64,000 bases of DNA from RI-153 sp041391225. GTDB taxonomy: Bacteria > Chloroflexota > Anaerolineae > Caldilineales > Caldilineaceae. Numbering within the stretch: the first letter of the stretch is position 1; each line of letters begins with the position of its first letter. The notes beneath the pieces are model-generated. The model had not been told where the DNA came from. It saw only the letters and a list, made by a program, of their open reading frames with translations, and searched no databases. Below, in pieces: positions 54,020-63,703 of the stretch. The stretch is from contig JAWKOL010000012.1 in NCBI GenBank assembly GCA_041391225.1, positions 132,344-196,343 on the forward strand, in the 5' to 3' direction. A program made the translations under genes and the position numbers.

Positions 54020-55520
54020 ATGGCTGACTCAGCCCGTATGACACTGCATCCCGAGTTTCGCATCAGCGAGGTCGATGCGCGCATCTACGGTTCGTTCATC
54101 GAGCACCTGGGGCGCGCCGTCTATGGCGGCATCTACGAGCCGGGCCACCCGCAGGCCGACGCCGACGGCTTCCGCGAGGACGTGATCGGCCTGATCCGCG
54201 ACTTGAATGTGCCCATCGTGCGCTATCCCGGCGGCAACTTCGTCTCCGGCTACGATTGGGAAGACGGCATCGGCCCCAAAGACCAGCGTCCGCGCCGCCT
54301 GGAGTTGGCCTGGCGCACCATCGAACCCAATCTCTTCGGCACCGATGACTTCGTGGATTGGTGCCGCAAGGCCGGCACTGCGCCGATGCTGGCCGTCAAC
54401 CTCGGCTCGCGCGGCCTGGAAGCCGCCCGCGACATCATCGAATACTGCAACCACCCCGGCGGCACGCTGTGGAGCGACAAGCGCATCGCCAACGGCCATG
54501 CCGACCCGCACAACGTCAAGGTCTGGTGCCTGGGCAACGAGATGGACGGCCCGTGGCAGATCGGCCACAAGACCGCCGACGAGTACGGTCGCCTCGCCCA
54601 CGAAACCGCCAAGGTGATGAAGTGGGTGGATCCATCCATCGAATTGGTGGCGTGCGGCAGTTCCAACCGCAACATGCCCACCTTCGCGGCGTGGGAAGCC
54701 ACCGTCCTCGATCACACCTACGAGCAGGTGGAATACCTTTCGCTGCACACCTACTACGGCAATCACACCAACAACACGCCCAACTTCCTGGCCAAGTCCA
54801 TCGACATGGATCGCTTCATCTCCAGCGTGGTGGGGATCTGCGACTACATCCAGGCCAAGAAGCGCAGCAAGAAGAAGATGATGCTCTCGTTCGACGAGTG
54901 GAATGTGTGGTACCACTCGCGCGCCGCCGACGCCGCCATGGATCCGTGGTGTCGCCCCGCCCCAGCTCGAAGACATCTACAACTTCGAGGACGCGCTGTT
55001 GGTGGGCCTGATGCTGATTACGTTGCTCAAGCACTCAGATCGCGTCAAGATGGCGTGTCAGGCCCAGCTTGTCAACGCGGGATCGCCGATCATGACGGCC
55101 GTCAACGGTCTGGCCTGGCGGCAGACCATTTACCATCCCTACTACCACGCCGCCCGCCAGTCACGGCGTCGCCCTGGATCTTAACCCGTCGTCGCCCGTG
55201 TACGACGACGCCGAGTTCGACGCCGTCCCCTACGTCGACGGTGTGGCCACGTGGAACGAAGAAGTTTACGAGCTGACCGTCTTCGCCGTCAACCGCAACC
55301 TGAGCGACGCCCTGCCCATCAGCGCCGACGCCCGCGGCTTCGCCGGTTACCGCGGGTGGAGCACATCACGCTCACCCACCCCGATCTCAAGGCCGTCAAC
55401 ACCCAGGACAACCCCGACAACGTGTCCCCGCGCAGCAACGGCGACGCCCAGATCGTGGACAACGAACTGCGCGCCAGCCTGCCGGCGGCGTCTTGGAATG
55501 TGATTCGGATGAAGAAGTAG
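54020..55520 (+). CDS. Alpha-L-arabinofuranosidase, GH51, three frameshifts
   Basis: About 500 residues, normal for GH51. ATG 54020 starts MADSARMTLHPEFRISEVDA. The barrel has YGSFIEHLGRAVYGGIYEPG, VRYPGGNFVSGYDWEDGIGP, KVWCLGNEMDGPWQIGHK (acid/base Glu) and MLSFDEWNVWYHSR (nucleophile Glu). Frame changes near 54945, 55190 and 55355 lead to APPQLEDIYNFEDALLVGLM, the Ile-rich sandwich domain and the end RASLPAASWNVIRMKK. It cleaves terminal arabinofuranose from arabinan or arabinoxylan oligomers inside the cell. All catalytic parts are in the first frame. Confidence 0.88.
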
Positions 55521-55521
55521 A

Positions 55522-55574
55522 GAATGAATGAAGATTGAAGATTGCGTACTGCAACCAATCTTTATTCTTCATTC
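55522..55574. repeat. Inverted repeat of GAATGAA/GATTGAA words
   Basis: The left arm 55522-55544 and right arm 55556-55574 pair imperfectly between the convergent GH51 and lanthipeptide synthetase genes. The stop codon of the latter is in the right arm. Confidence 0.75.
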
Positions 55575-58500
55575 ACCCGTTGGATCTCCCAAGAAAGAAC
55601 GCACGGCAGCGTGGTCTTCCTTCGGTGCGATACTGGGCCAACCGCAGCAGCGTGTAGCCGATGCCCGCTTCGCCGCGGAAAGGACGGGTGGAAGAGTTCG
55701 CGAGGCAGTTCTGAGGAAAGGTGGAACGAACCAGCTTTTTCCACGCCAACGAGGACACGGCCACAGGCCACATAGGCGGTGTCGAGGAGATCACGGCGAT
55801 CGAGGCGCCGCCGCCCTGCTTCAAACAACAGATCGATTCGCCAACGCCGCAGCAATAGTGATGTAAGCCGCTTCTGCTGCCTTCGTGCAGCACAGCCTCG
55901 ACAGCGGTATCGATTTCCGCACGCACGGCCTGCCCACCGAACACAGGCAACATCGCCAGCCGGGGCAGGCCGATCCCCGTAGCGCCGTACCGCCAGCCCC
56001 GATCCAGGAGCGACTGCCGATGTTGCGATCCCGAGGCGTGGCGCGCCTGCGAAGTGGAAAGCGCCCGCTCGCAGATGAGCGCACTCGAGCATTGCCAGCC
56101 AGCGTGGATCCGGGTTGACCGTGTAGAGTTTGGAGCAGCGCCAATACCACGCCCGCCGATCCATCGGCCAGACCGTTGGCAACCAGGCCGTCTGCATTGC
56201 GCCACGTGTGTCCATCTCCGGCGGTCACGCGCAGATTCAGGAGATGTTCGGCGCAGTAAATGGCCTGCGCCAAGAGATCTGCGTCGGGTTTCACGGCGTG
56301 GGAGAGGAGTAGCCCCACCAGCGCACCGGCCACGCCTCCGGCCACGCGGACGTCTTGCTCGGTGTCGATGCGCTGCGTAGAGAGATCCTGTGCAATGCCG
56401 CATTCCCTGATCAGGCGCCGGTTCGTCGAGCAGGCGGTCAATCATGCTGTAGGTGTACAGCAGCGATCCGATGCCAGTGGCGGCGCCGAGATCGGTGGCC
56501 TGCGGCTTCTTCAGCTACAGCGCCGCAAACGCCATGTCGTTTCAACGCGCTTGCCTCGGAAACATGCGCCAATGCCGCCAGAAAGAGCAAATGCCGCCGT
56601 TTCCACCAAACAACCGTCGCCCAGTAGATCATGCTGATAGAGCGACAGTGCATCGTTGTAGACAGGCCCAGCCCACGAAAGCGACTCGTCGTGCAGCGGA
56701 ATGGCCGCAGCCGCCAGCCGTTCACCGATCAACGTGGCCATTGCCCCAAACGAGGCGGGATGACCGCCACGGTGGACGCTGGGCGCGGGCAACTTGTGCA
56801 GGACATTGCGGATCAGCCCGCACTGCACTTCGACGCCCTCCGCGGTGAAGTTGGCGAAATTTTCCATGCATTGGGCCAGCGGTGTGCGCCACCGAATCAG
56901 CCACGCTGCCCACGGCAGCCAGCACCAGCGATGTGTCCGATGCAGAGGCGGTGAAACGCGGCATGTCCAGTCGAGAGAGCGCGGCGACTTCCTGGCGCAG
57001 CAACGGCCACAAGGATTGGGTGTACGATGAGGCAAGGTAGGTGCGGCTCAGTTGATCCAGATGCACGCCAAAGACGACGCCATCGCGCAGCAACGACGGG
57101 TGGCGCAGTTGATCGAGCAGGTGGGTGCAGATGGTGGCGGGCCGTACATTGAAACGCACCAGCAGCGGCTCAGCACAGCCAGCGGTCCGCAGAGAGCAGT
57201 TCCACGGCATGATCGGCCAGGAACGGCCATCTGGCGGAAACCGTCTTCGATCTGATCAACGTAGTCGGCGGCGTTGAGTGTGCTCATCCAACAGAGGACG
57301 GCTGTCGAAATGGCGGTTGCTCACGCTGAGGAAACTCAGATCGAGGATGCCGCCTCGGGTTGACGTTCCCAGCGCGGCAACATGCCCAGGCGCAACACGG
57401 TTGCCACATCGGCCTCCACGTTGCCGTGCAGGCGCGGCGTGAGCAACATTTCGGCGTCCACGAGAACGGGCTGTTCGCCGGCCGCGATCCAATTTTCGGC
57501 GTGGCCGTCGCCGCCATCGAGCAGGTAGAAGAGACAGAGCAACATGCCGGTGCGACGATAGAAGCGCTGGGCGGCCCCGTCGTCTGTCACCGGCGCAGGC
57601 TCGATCCAGGCCATCCAGCCGTAGTCACCACGGTCGAGCAGCGGCACGATCTCAAAGCACAGCGGCGCGCCATGACGGTTACACCATTTGGAGCACGTTA
57701 CGTACCAAAGCGCATCGGCGGAGAGCGAGCGCGGTTTGTAGATCACACGCAACCCACCGGCAAAGGTAACGGCGGTGACGGTCTGTCCGCTGTGATGGGG
57801 ATCGGAGAGGTAGGAGCGCGCCGAAGTGACGACGCCCAACGAGTCGACGCCCTGCCAGCCGACGAGGTTCGGCAGATCCCGGATCAGACGGGTGAAGAAG
57901 CCGTGGTCGCCGTCACCCAGTCGGCGGTGACAGTGGCCAGCAGGCGAGAGAGGACAGCGTACTCGCGGAGAAAATTCTCCCAGCCCGAACCGGAGAGAAA
58001 TTCGGCGAAGTCGGCGTAGTCGGCGGGTTCTTCGGCGAGCAGGCGGGCCAACATGCCACGCTGATCATAGCGGAAGCGCTGAAACTCGAAAGCCAATGTT
58101 GGCCCAGCGATCTCGGCCAGGCGTCGCCACAGATCGAGGAGTAGATCGGTATAAGCGCCGGTCGCCACAAAAGCATCCATGACATCGGCGGGCCAACGCA
58201 GCCACTCGTCCGCCGCCACGATCAGCGGGCGCAGAGCGGCACTGAGCAACGTAGGCGCAGCGGGCAGGCGATCTGCTTGCGGGCGCGGGCGTGCCTGCAA
58301 TGTCTTCACCAACATATCGGTCCAAGATGGCTGGCGATCACCCTGCCAACTGCCTTCGCCAAGGCGCGCCGAGATCGAATCGAGATCGACCATCCTGAGC
58401 CAGGCGGCGCATGAAGAGATCCGCGCCGTCGCCTACTATGTTGCGACGCCAGATCTCCAGGTATTGGGCAGCGTCGGCGTTGTCTTCCTGATTTGCGGTG

Positions 58501-58652
58501 TTGGGCATCCACGCCGAAGAGAGGCGCTCACTCAAGGTCACCGAGCGCGCCAAGATATGTGCAATGAGCGAACGATGCTCACCATGTTGGCCTGAATCCC
58601 AGGTAATTGCCGCAGCACATGGCGGCCTGTGAAAACTCAATCGTGGGTGCAT
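55573..58652 (-). pseudogene. Class II lanthipeptide synthetase (LanM), broken by at least eight frameshifts
   Basis: The minus strand carries a full-length LanM (about 1,000 residues) spread over all three frames. The dehydratase part shows TLSERLSSAW, EIWRRNIVG, MRRLAQDG, VIYKPRSLSADALWY, LLDGGDGHAENWI and PVLVDAEML. A middle part has VRPATICTHLLDQLRHPSLL. The cyclase part shows DVRVAGGVAGALVGLLLSHA, WRYGATGIGLPRLAML, LHHYCCGVGE and FRGEAGIGYTLLRLAQY. CCG is the three-cysteine variant of the zinc site, but the first ligand position reads W-R-Y-G without Cys. Breaks lie near 58395, 57915, 57365, 57285, 57220, 56880, 56560, 56410 and later. LanM enzymes dehydrate Ser/Thr and close thioether rings; no precursor peptide gene is visible nearby. 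Confidence 0.85.
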
Positions 58653-58799
58653 CCGTGGGGAGTAGACAGAAAAGGAACACCAAAAACCACGCTATTCTCC
58701 GCTGCGCCACATCATACCACGTTCCTGCATTTGTCGATAGAATCGCCAGACAATGTCGAGATTCCGGGGAATGGCGCGGATGAGATAAACTGGGGGAGA

Positions 58800-58911
58800 G
58801 GTGATTGGTGATTTGTGATTGGTGATTGGGCTTCGTAGACACCCCGATTCCCAATGCAATTACCCGATCCTCAACACAACCCCAATCACCAGTCACAAAT
58901 CACCAATCACT
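58800..58911. repeat. Inverted repeat, family D (word GGTGATT)
   Basis: The left arm 58800-58828 and right arm 58883-58911 match at 27 of 29 positions. It fills the divergent spacer before the M24 gene. The remaining part of 58653-58799 holds no clear gene or LanA-like peptide. Confidence 0.88.
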
Positions 58912-58926
58912 ATCCCAGGAGCCACC

Positions 58927-60142
58927 ATGAACGTCTACCAGGAAAAGGCCGCGCAGGCGGTGCAGTTGTTGGATGAGTTCGATCTCGATCTGTGGATTAC
59001 GTATGTGCGCGAGACGGCAGAGCACACCGATCCGGTGTTGAAGTTGCTCGGCCCGTTCTCGGTGACGTGGCCCACGGCGTTTGTTTTTGCGCGCAACGGC
59101 GAGAAGTTCGCCATCTCGGGCAAGGGCGACGATGAGGCCATCCGCCGCGAGGACATTTTCGACAGTGTCACCCCCTACACCCAGAGCATCAAAGACGTAC
59201 TACTGCCCCACATCCAGCGCCTGGATCCGCAGCGCATCGGCGTCAACTTCAGCCGCAGCGACGTCAGCGCCGACGGGCTGACCTATGGCATGTACCTCAA
59301 CCTGCAAAGCTACCTCGAAGGCACGCCCTACGCCGGGCGGCTCGTCTCTGCCGAAGACTTCATCGAAGCGCTGCGCGGACGCAAGACGCCCAAGGAACTG
59401 TCTCTGATGCGCGACGCCAGCAACATGGCGATGGAGATCTTCGATGAGTTGACGGCGTGGCTGCGGCCCGGCCTCTCCGAAAAGGAGATCCACGCCTGGG
59501 TGCAAGAGAATGCAGCCGCACGCGGCGCGGACATGTCCTGGGATGCGGCGCACTGCCCCGGCATCAACGCCGGCCCCAATTCGCCGTGGGGCCACGTAGG
59601 CGCGTCCGACGAAATCGTGCAGCCCGGCCACACGCTGCACATGGATTTCGGCGTAAAGTACAACGGCTTCTGCTCCGACAACCAGCGCATGTGGTACATC
59701 CTCAAACCCGGCGAAACCGAAGCCCCTGCCGACGCCATCGCCAGTTTCAACGCCGTGCGCGACGGCATCCAGGCAGCCGCCGACTTCGTGCGTCCTGGGG
59801 TAATTGGCTGGGAAGTCGACGCCGTGGCGCGTAAGTTCATCACCGACGCCGGTTACGAAGAATACCCCCACGCCCTGGGCCACTCGGTGGGCCGCTACGC
59901 CCACGACGGCGGCACCGGCTTCTACCCGCGCTGGGAACGCTACGGCACCAAGCCCCTACGGCACGATCCACAGCTTAAGCAACGTCTTCACCCTGGAATT
60001 CGGCGTGCGCTCGCCCTACGGCTACATCAGCCTCGAAGAAGAGATCCTCGTCACAGAAGACGGTTATGAGTGGATCTCGCCGCCACAGACAGAACTTATG
60101 TATATTCGCGGACGCGTAAAAGGATTGAGATTCAGCGATTAG
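58927..60142 (+). CDS. M24-family Xaa-Pro peptidase, one frameshift
   Basis: About 405 residues from ATG 58927. The N-terminal creatinase-like domain (LLDEFDLDLWITYVRETAEH) is followed by the pita-bread domain. That part has TLHMDFGVKYNGFCSDNQRM (Asp ligands), HALGHSVGRYAHDGG (His) and LEFGVRSPYGYISLEEEILV (Glu ligands). A missing or extra base near 59957 breaks the frame between YGTKP and TIHSLSNVF. The enzyme cleaves N-terminal residues before Pro in the cytoplasm. The final RLRFSD and stop lie within an inverted repeat. Confidence 0.87.
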
Positions 60143-60200
60143 GCGATTGGGGATTTCGGATCTTTGCACGATCTGAAATCCCCAATCGCTAATCTCAATC
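60124..60200. repeat. Inverted repeat overlapping the end of the M24 gene
   Basis: The inner stem 60143-60162 and 60170-60189 matches at 19 of 20. The outer GATTGAGATT (60124-60133) pairs with AATCTCAATC (60191-60200). The left half codes for the last residues and the stop codon (60140-60142) of the peptidase. Confidence 0.88.
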
Positions 60201-60222
60201 TCTCCCAAGAAAGGACACACCA

Positions 60223-61321
60223 GTGACGATATTTGATCCATTCACCCTGCCGATCTCCGGCATTTCTCTCCCCAACCGCCTGGCCCTGGCCCCGATGACC
60301 ACCTATTCGAGCCACGAGGATGGGACGATCACCGATGAGGAAGTGACCTACCTGCGTCGCCGCGCCGCCGGTGGATTTGGCACGATCATCACGGCGGCCT
60401 GTTACGTGGAACGGGTGGGGCAAGGCTTCGTGGGCCAGTGGGCCTGCGACGACGACCGTCACCTGCCCTCGCTGGCGCGGGCGGCGCAGGCGATCAAAGA
60501 CGAAGGCGCAGTGGCGCTGCTCCAGATCCACGACGCCGGGCGCATGTCCGATCCGCGCGTCATCGATTGGACGCCCCGCTCCGCTTCCGACATTCCCGCC
60601 GAGCGCCCCAACGCACTACAACCGCGCCCCATGAGCCAAGACGAGATCATGGGATCGGTGGCGGCCTTTGCGGCGGCGGCGCGGCGCGCCGTGCAGGCAG
60701 GCTTCGACGGCGTAGAGATCCACGGCGCCAACACCTACCTGCTGCAGCAGTTCTTTTCGCCCCACTCCAACCGCCGTGAAGACGACTGGGGCGGCGACCT
60801 GCAACGGCGTATGCGCTTCCCCCTGGCCGTGGCCCGCGCCGTCCGCCGCGCCGTAGGCGACAACGTCGTCGTCGGCTATCGCTTCTCGCCCGAGGAAGCG
60901 GAAGAACCCGGCATCACCATCGAGGACACCTTCGCCCTCGTCGATGCGCTATGCGAACTCAATCTCGACTACCTGCACCTGTCCTTGCGCGATTACAACC
61001 TCGGCTCGCTGCGCGGAAAGCGACACCCGTCCGCGCCTCAAACTCATCGCCGATCGCATCGCTAGCCGTGTTCCCTGATGGGTGTGGGCAGCGTGTGGAC
61101 GGCCGCCGACGCCGAAGGCGTCCTCGACAGCGGGGCCGCCCTCGTCGCCGTGGGCCGCGCCGCCCTCACCGAGCCGGAATGGCCCAACCGCATCCGTCAA
61201 GGACAAGACATCCGCACCTGCGTCCCCGCGCAGGGGAGGCGCCGAATCGGCCATGCTGCCCACGCCGCTGTACGAGAAGATCCTCGCCACGCCGGGCTGG
61301 GTGCCGGTTTGTGAGGAATGA
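60223..61321 (+). CDS. NADH:flavin oxidoreductase, Old Yellow Enzyme family, two frameshifts
   Basis: About 366 residues starting at GTG 60223 behind AAGAAAGGA. LPNRLALAPMTTYSS (FMN site), GFGTIITAACYVE, ALLQIHDAGRM, GFDGVEIHGANTYLLQQFFS and NRREDDWGGDLQRRMRFPL are diagnostic. Frame changes near 61020 and 61235 join to VPLMGVGSVWTAADAEGVLD and ALVAVGRAALTEPEW, then to the end PLYEKILATPGWVPVCEE. The enzyme reduces activated double bonds with NAD(P)H. The substrate is unknown. The stop codon is immediately followed by a family H repeat. Confidence 0.87.
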
Positions 61322-61476
61322 CAAGGTGAGAGGGTGATCGCTCGATTGGGCGCGTTGGTTGCTTCCACGAGATGATGGGATGATGAGATGATGAATCCGG
61401 CGTCGGATTCATCATCTCATCATCCCATCATCTGTATCCGAAGAATGAAACCAATCAAACGATCACCTTGTCACCC
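61319..61476. repeat. Nested inverted repeats: perfect 29-bp hairpin (family G) inside family H arms
   Basis: The outer arms are about 61319-61342 and 61460-61476 (GGTGAGAG/GGTGACAA words). Inside, 61371-61399 pairs perfectly with 61404-61432 around a 4-base loop (GCGT), made of GATGATGG/GATGATGA words. This is the longest perfect stem in the window. Confidence 0.93.
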
Positions 61477-61484
61477 CTCACTCC

Positions 61485-61619
61485 ATAGGCGTTAAGTTAA
61501 GGACCAGCGAAAGTGCCGGGGACTTCACGTTGGACGTGTCGCCAGGAGTGGAAACCCCGCCTCGCTGCTGCGATAAGTCCCCGGCAACTTGTGTCTACGA
61601 CGCTTAACTTAACGCCTAT
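61485..61619. mobile_element. MITE-like element, 135 bp, with perfect 17-bp terminal inverted repeats
   Basis: The terminal arms ATAGGCGTTAAGTTAAG (61485-61501) and its exact complement (61603-61619) bound the element. An inner stem pairs 61515-61525 with 61575-61585 (GCCGGGGACTT). The flanks read CCCTCACTCC on the left and CCCTCACCCC shortly after the right end, which could be an imprecise target duplication. No coding capacity. It lies between two convergent genes. Confidence 0.8.
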
Positions 61620-61624
61620 GCCCC

Positions 61625-62326
61625 TCACCCCCACCCCGCACCAATCAACTCGTGCGTCTCCACCACTGCCGCGTCCCAGATGCGCTGCATCTCTTCGTCG
61701 CTGCGCTGGTAGAAGCCGCCGTAGTTGCCGTCGCCCAGGTATTGGCGCAGCGCTTCACCCACCAGACGCGGATAGCCGCTGCGGTCGGGCAGGATCTTCT
61801 GCTCGGTGGGCATGTCCACGCCGGGGAGACGGGTCCACGCGAAGTTCTCGAACCACGAGGCGTGGCTGCCCACGGGATCGATGCTGCGCACCACCGCCAT
61901 CATCTTCGGCCCTTGCCACCATTGGTAAAACTTCACCTGTACCTCAGGATGATCGGCCATCCACTCGGTGGCCAGCGCGCCCGCCGGCTCATTGCCGCCA
62001 TGACCGCTCAACCAGCACGATGCGCCGAAACCCCGACGTGCGTAGGCTGTCGAGGATGTCCGTGACCAGGCGCACATACGTCTCTCACGCAGGCTCACAC
62101 TGCCAGGGTAGGCGGCGAAATACGGCGTCACCCCATACCCAACCACCGGGAAGACCGGCACCCCCAGCGGTTCCGCCGCCTCCACCGACACCCGCTCCGA
62201 CAGGATACTGTCCACGCTCAGGCTCAAGTACCGTGCGCAATCCGCTACTCCCCAGCGGCACCACCGCGAGTCATCGTGCTTGAGGTATTCCTCCACCTGC
62301 ATCCAATTCATGTCTGTGATACGCAT
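61625..62326 (-). CDS. Creatininase-family amidohydrolase-like protein, several frameshifts
   Basis: About 235 residues. ATG 62326 (MRITDMNWMQVEEYL) follows AAGGAG. YLSLSVDSILSERVSVEAAE, VVGYGVTPYFAAYPGSVSL, LSGHGGNEPAGALATEWM and DPVGSHASWFENFAWT match the creatininase superfamily, which hydrolyses cyclic amides using a di-metal site. The stretch where GSTEQH is expected reads poorly in every frame, and another break lies near 62050. So the metal-binding Glu and His are not seen. The gene is either decaying or affected by sequence errors. The tail GAGWG and stop come from a G-rich repeat. Confidence 0.65.
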   Translation of the reverse strand: MRITDMNWMQVEEYLKHDDSRWCRWGVADCARYLSLSVDSILSERVSVEAAEPLGVPVFPVVGYGVTPYFAAYPGSVSLRERRMCAWSRTSSTAYARRGFGASCWLSGHGGNEPAGALATEWMADHPEVQVKFYQWWQGPKMMAVVRSIDPVGSHASWFENFAWTRLPGVDMPTEQKILPDRSGYPRLVGEALRQYLGDGNYGGFYQRSDEEMQRIWDAAVVETHELIGAGWG

Positions 62327-62344
62327 TCGAGATCTCCTTGTGAT

Positions 62345-62605
62345 TGGGGACTGGGGATTGGGGACTAGGGACTGGGGATCGGGCAATGACTGCACGTTCA
62401 ACGTTGTTGTCGAGCACTTACTTATGCAAGCATTATGCCAACGCTAGTACAGAGTGGCACAAATGAGTCGCTGTATTCAATTGACTGCGGAGTGAGCACG
62501 CCCTCGTGCGGCGCTTACCTTGTAGACCCACATGAGGGCGTGCTCACTCCGCATTTCAGCGATTCATTTGCGCCAACTTGTACCAGTCCCCAGTCCCCAA
62601 CTCCC
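62345..62605. repeat. Family C arms enclosing another inverted-repeat element
   Basis: The left GGGGACT/GGGGATT words (62345-62384) and right complement (62584-62605) enclose the element at 62447-62583. Bases 62385-62446 between them show nothing recognisable. Confidence 0.8.
62447..62583. mobile_element. MITE-like element, 137 bp, with a perfect 20-bp inner stem
   Basis: The ends (62447-62473 and 62557-62583) are imperfect inverted repeats of about 27 bp beginning and ending GTAC. Inside, 62486-62505 pairs perfectly with 62534-62553 (core GAGTGAGCACGCCCTC). No coding capacity. It is inserted between the two arms of a family C repeat. Confidence 0.75.
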
Positions 62606-62626
62606 GTAGCGATATCGCCTGCTCTT

Positions 62627-62635
62627 TGTTATACT
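62627..62635 (+). promoter_or_regulatory. Extended -10 promoter for the homocysteine methyltransferase gene
   Basis: TGTTATACT (TATACT at 62630-62635) lies 43 bases before ATG 62679. Confidence 0.5.
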
Positions 62636-62678
62636 GGAACGTGACGCGATTCACAATTCACCCGCACGGTTGCCCAAC

Positions 62679-63623
62679 ATGTTCAACGATCCCATCGCCC
62701 CCATCCTCGAAAAACAGGGCGTCGTCGTGCTCGACGGCGGGCTGGCCACGGAGCTGGAACGCCGCGGCGCCGATCTGGTCGATACGCTGTGGTCGGCCAA
62801 GTTGCTGCTCGAAGCGCCCGAACTGATCCGTCAACTGCACTATGATTACTTCGCGGCCGGCGCAGACGTGGCGATCACGGCCAGCTACCAGGCCAGCTTC
62901 GCCGGTTTCCAAAAACGCGGGCTCAGCGCCGACCAGGCCGCGGATCTCATGCGCCTCAGCGTGCGGCTGGCCCAGGACGCACGTGATCAGTTTTGGGAAG
63001 ATGAAGCGAATCGGCGGGGCCGCGTACGTCCACTCGTGGCGGCCTCGATTGGTTGCTATGGCGCCTATCTGGCGGACGGATCCGAATACCGCGGCGACTA
63101 CGGCCTCTCGACGACGCAACTGATCGACTGGCATCGTCCGCGCATGAAGGCGCTCGTCGACGCCGGCCCCGATCTGCTGGCTTGCGAAACCATCCCCAGC
63201 TTACAAGAAGGCGAAGCGCTGCTGGCGCTGGTGGCCGAATTCTCGCACATGCCCGCCTGGCTCAGCTTCAGTTGCTGCGACGAGGACCACGTCTGCCACG
63301 GCGAACGTTTCGCCGACTGCGTGGCCCTCGCCAATCGCTCGCCCCAGATCGTGGCCATCGGCCTCAACTGCACGCCGCCCCGCTTCGTGGCCCCGCTGCT
63401 GCAATCCGCTGCGCACGTCACCGCCAAACCGCTGCTCTGCTACCCCAACAGCGGCGAAAGCTGGGACGCGGATCAACGTTGCTGGGTCGAAGGCACCGGC
63501 GTCACCGATTTTGGGCCGCCCAGCCGGCTCTGGCTCGACGCTGGGGCGCGTCTGATTGGGGGCTGCTGCCGGACAGGTCCGCGGGATGTGGGGGCGATTG
63601 TTAGCGTAATTCGTAAGGCGTAA
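62679..63623 (+). CDS. Homocysteine S-methyltransferase family protein
   Basis: 314 residues from ATG 62679 (TTG 62670 in the same frame is an alternative). VVVLDGGLATELERRGADL opens the barrel; the zinc ligands are the Cys of GLNCTPPRF and the Cys pair of IGGCCRTGP. ITASYQASFAGFQKRGL and LLACETIPSLQEGEALLALV are typical of the MmuM/YagD-type enzymes that methylate homocysteine from S-methylmethionine or SAM without B12. Intact. The last residues, RKA, and the stop are read from a family B repeat. Confidence 0.9.
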   Translation: MFNDPIAPILEKQGVVVLDGGLATELERRGADLVDTLWSAKLLLEAPELIRQLHYDYFAAGADVAITASYQASFAGFQKRGLSADQAADLMRLSVRLAQDARDQFWEDEANRRGRVRPLVAASIGCYGAYLADGSEYRGDYGLSTTQLIDWHRPRMKALVDAGPDLLACETIPSLQEGEALLALVAEFSHMPAWLSFSCCDEDHVCHGERFADCVALANRSPQIVAIGLNCTPPRFVAPLLQSAAHVTAKPLLCYPNSGESWDADQRCWVEGTGVTDFGPPSRLWLDAGARLIGGCCRTGPRDVGAIVSVIRKA

Positions 63624-63690
63624 TGCGTAACCCAGAAGGGATCGCCGCTTCGATGACGAAAGGTGCGCAACAAATTACGCATTACTCATT
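63603..63690. repeat. Inverted repeat, family B (word GCGTAAT)
   Basis: The left arm 63603-63630 covers the stop codon of the methyltransferase gene. The right arm 63671-63690 ends 13 bases before the next ATG. Confidence 0.85.
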
Positions 63691-63703
63691 CAAGGAACCG
63701 CCC

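Noticed and set aside
58653..58926. LanA precursor peptide upstream of the lanthipeptide synthetase
   Set aside because: The only minus-strand frame here runs through the GGTGATT repeat and shows no leader or Cys/Ser/Thr-rich core.
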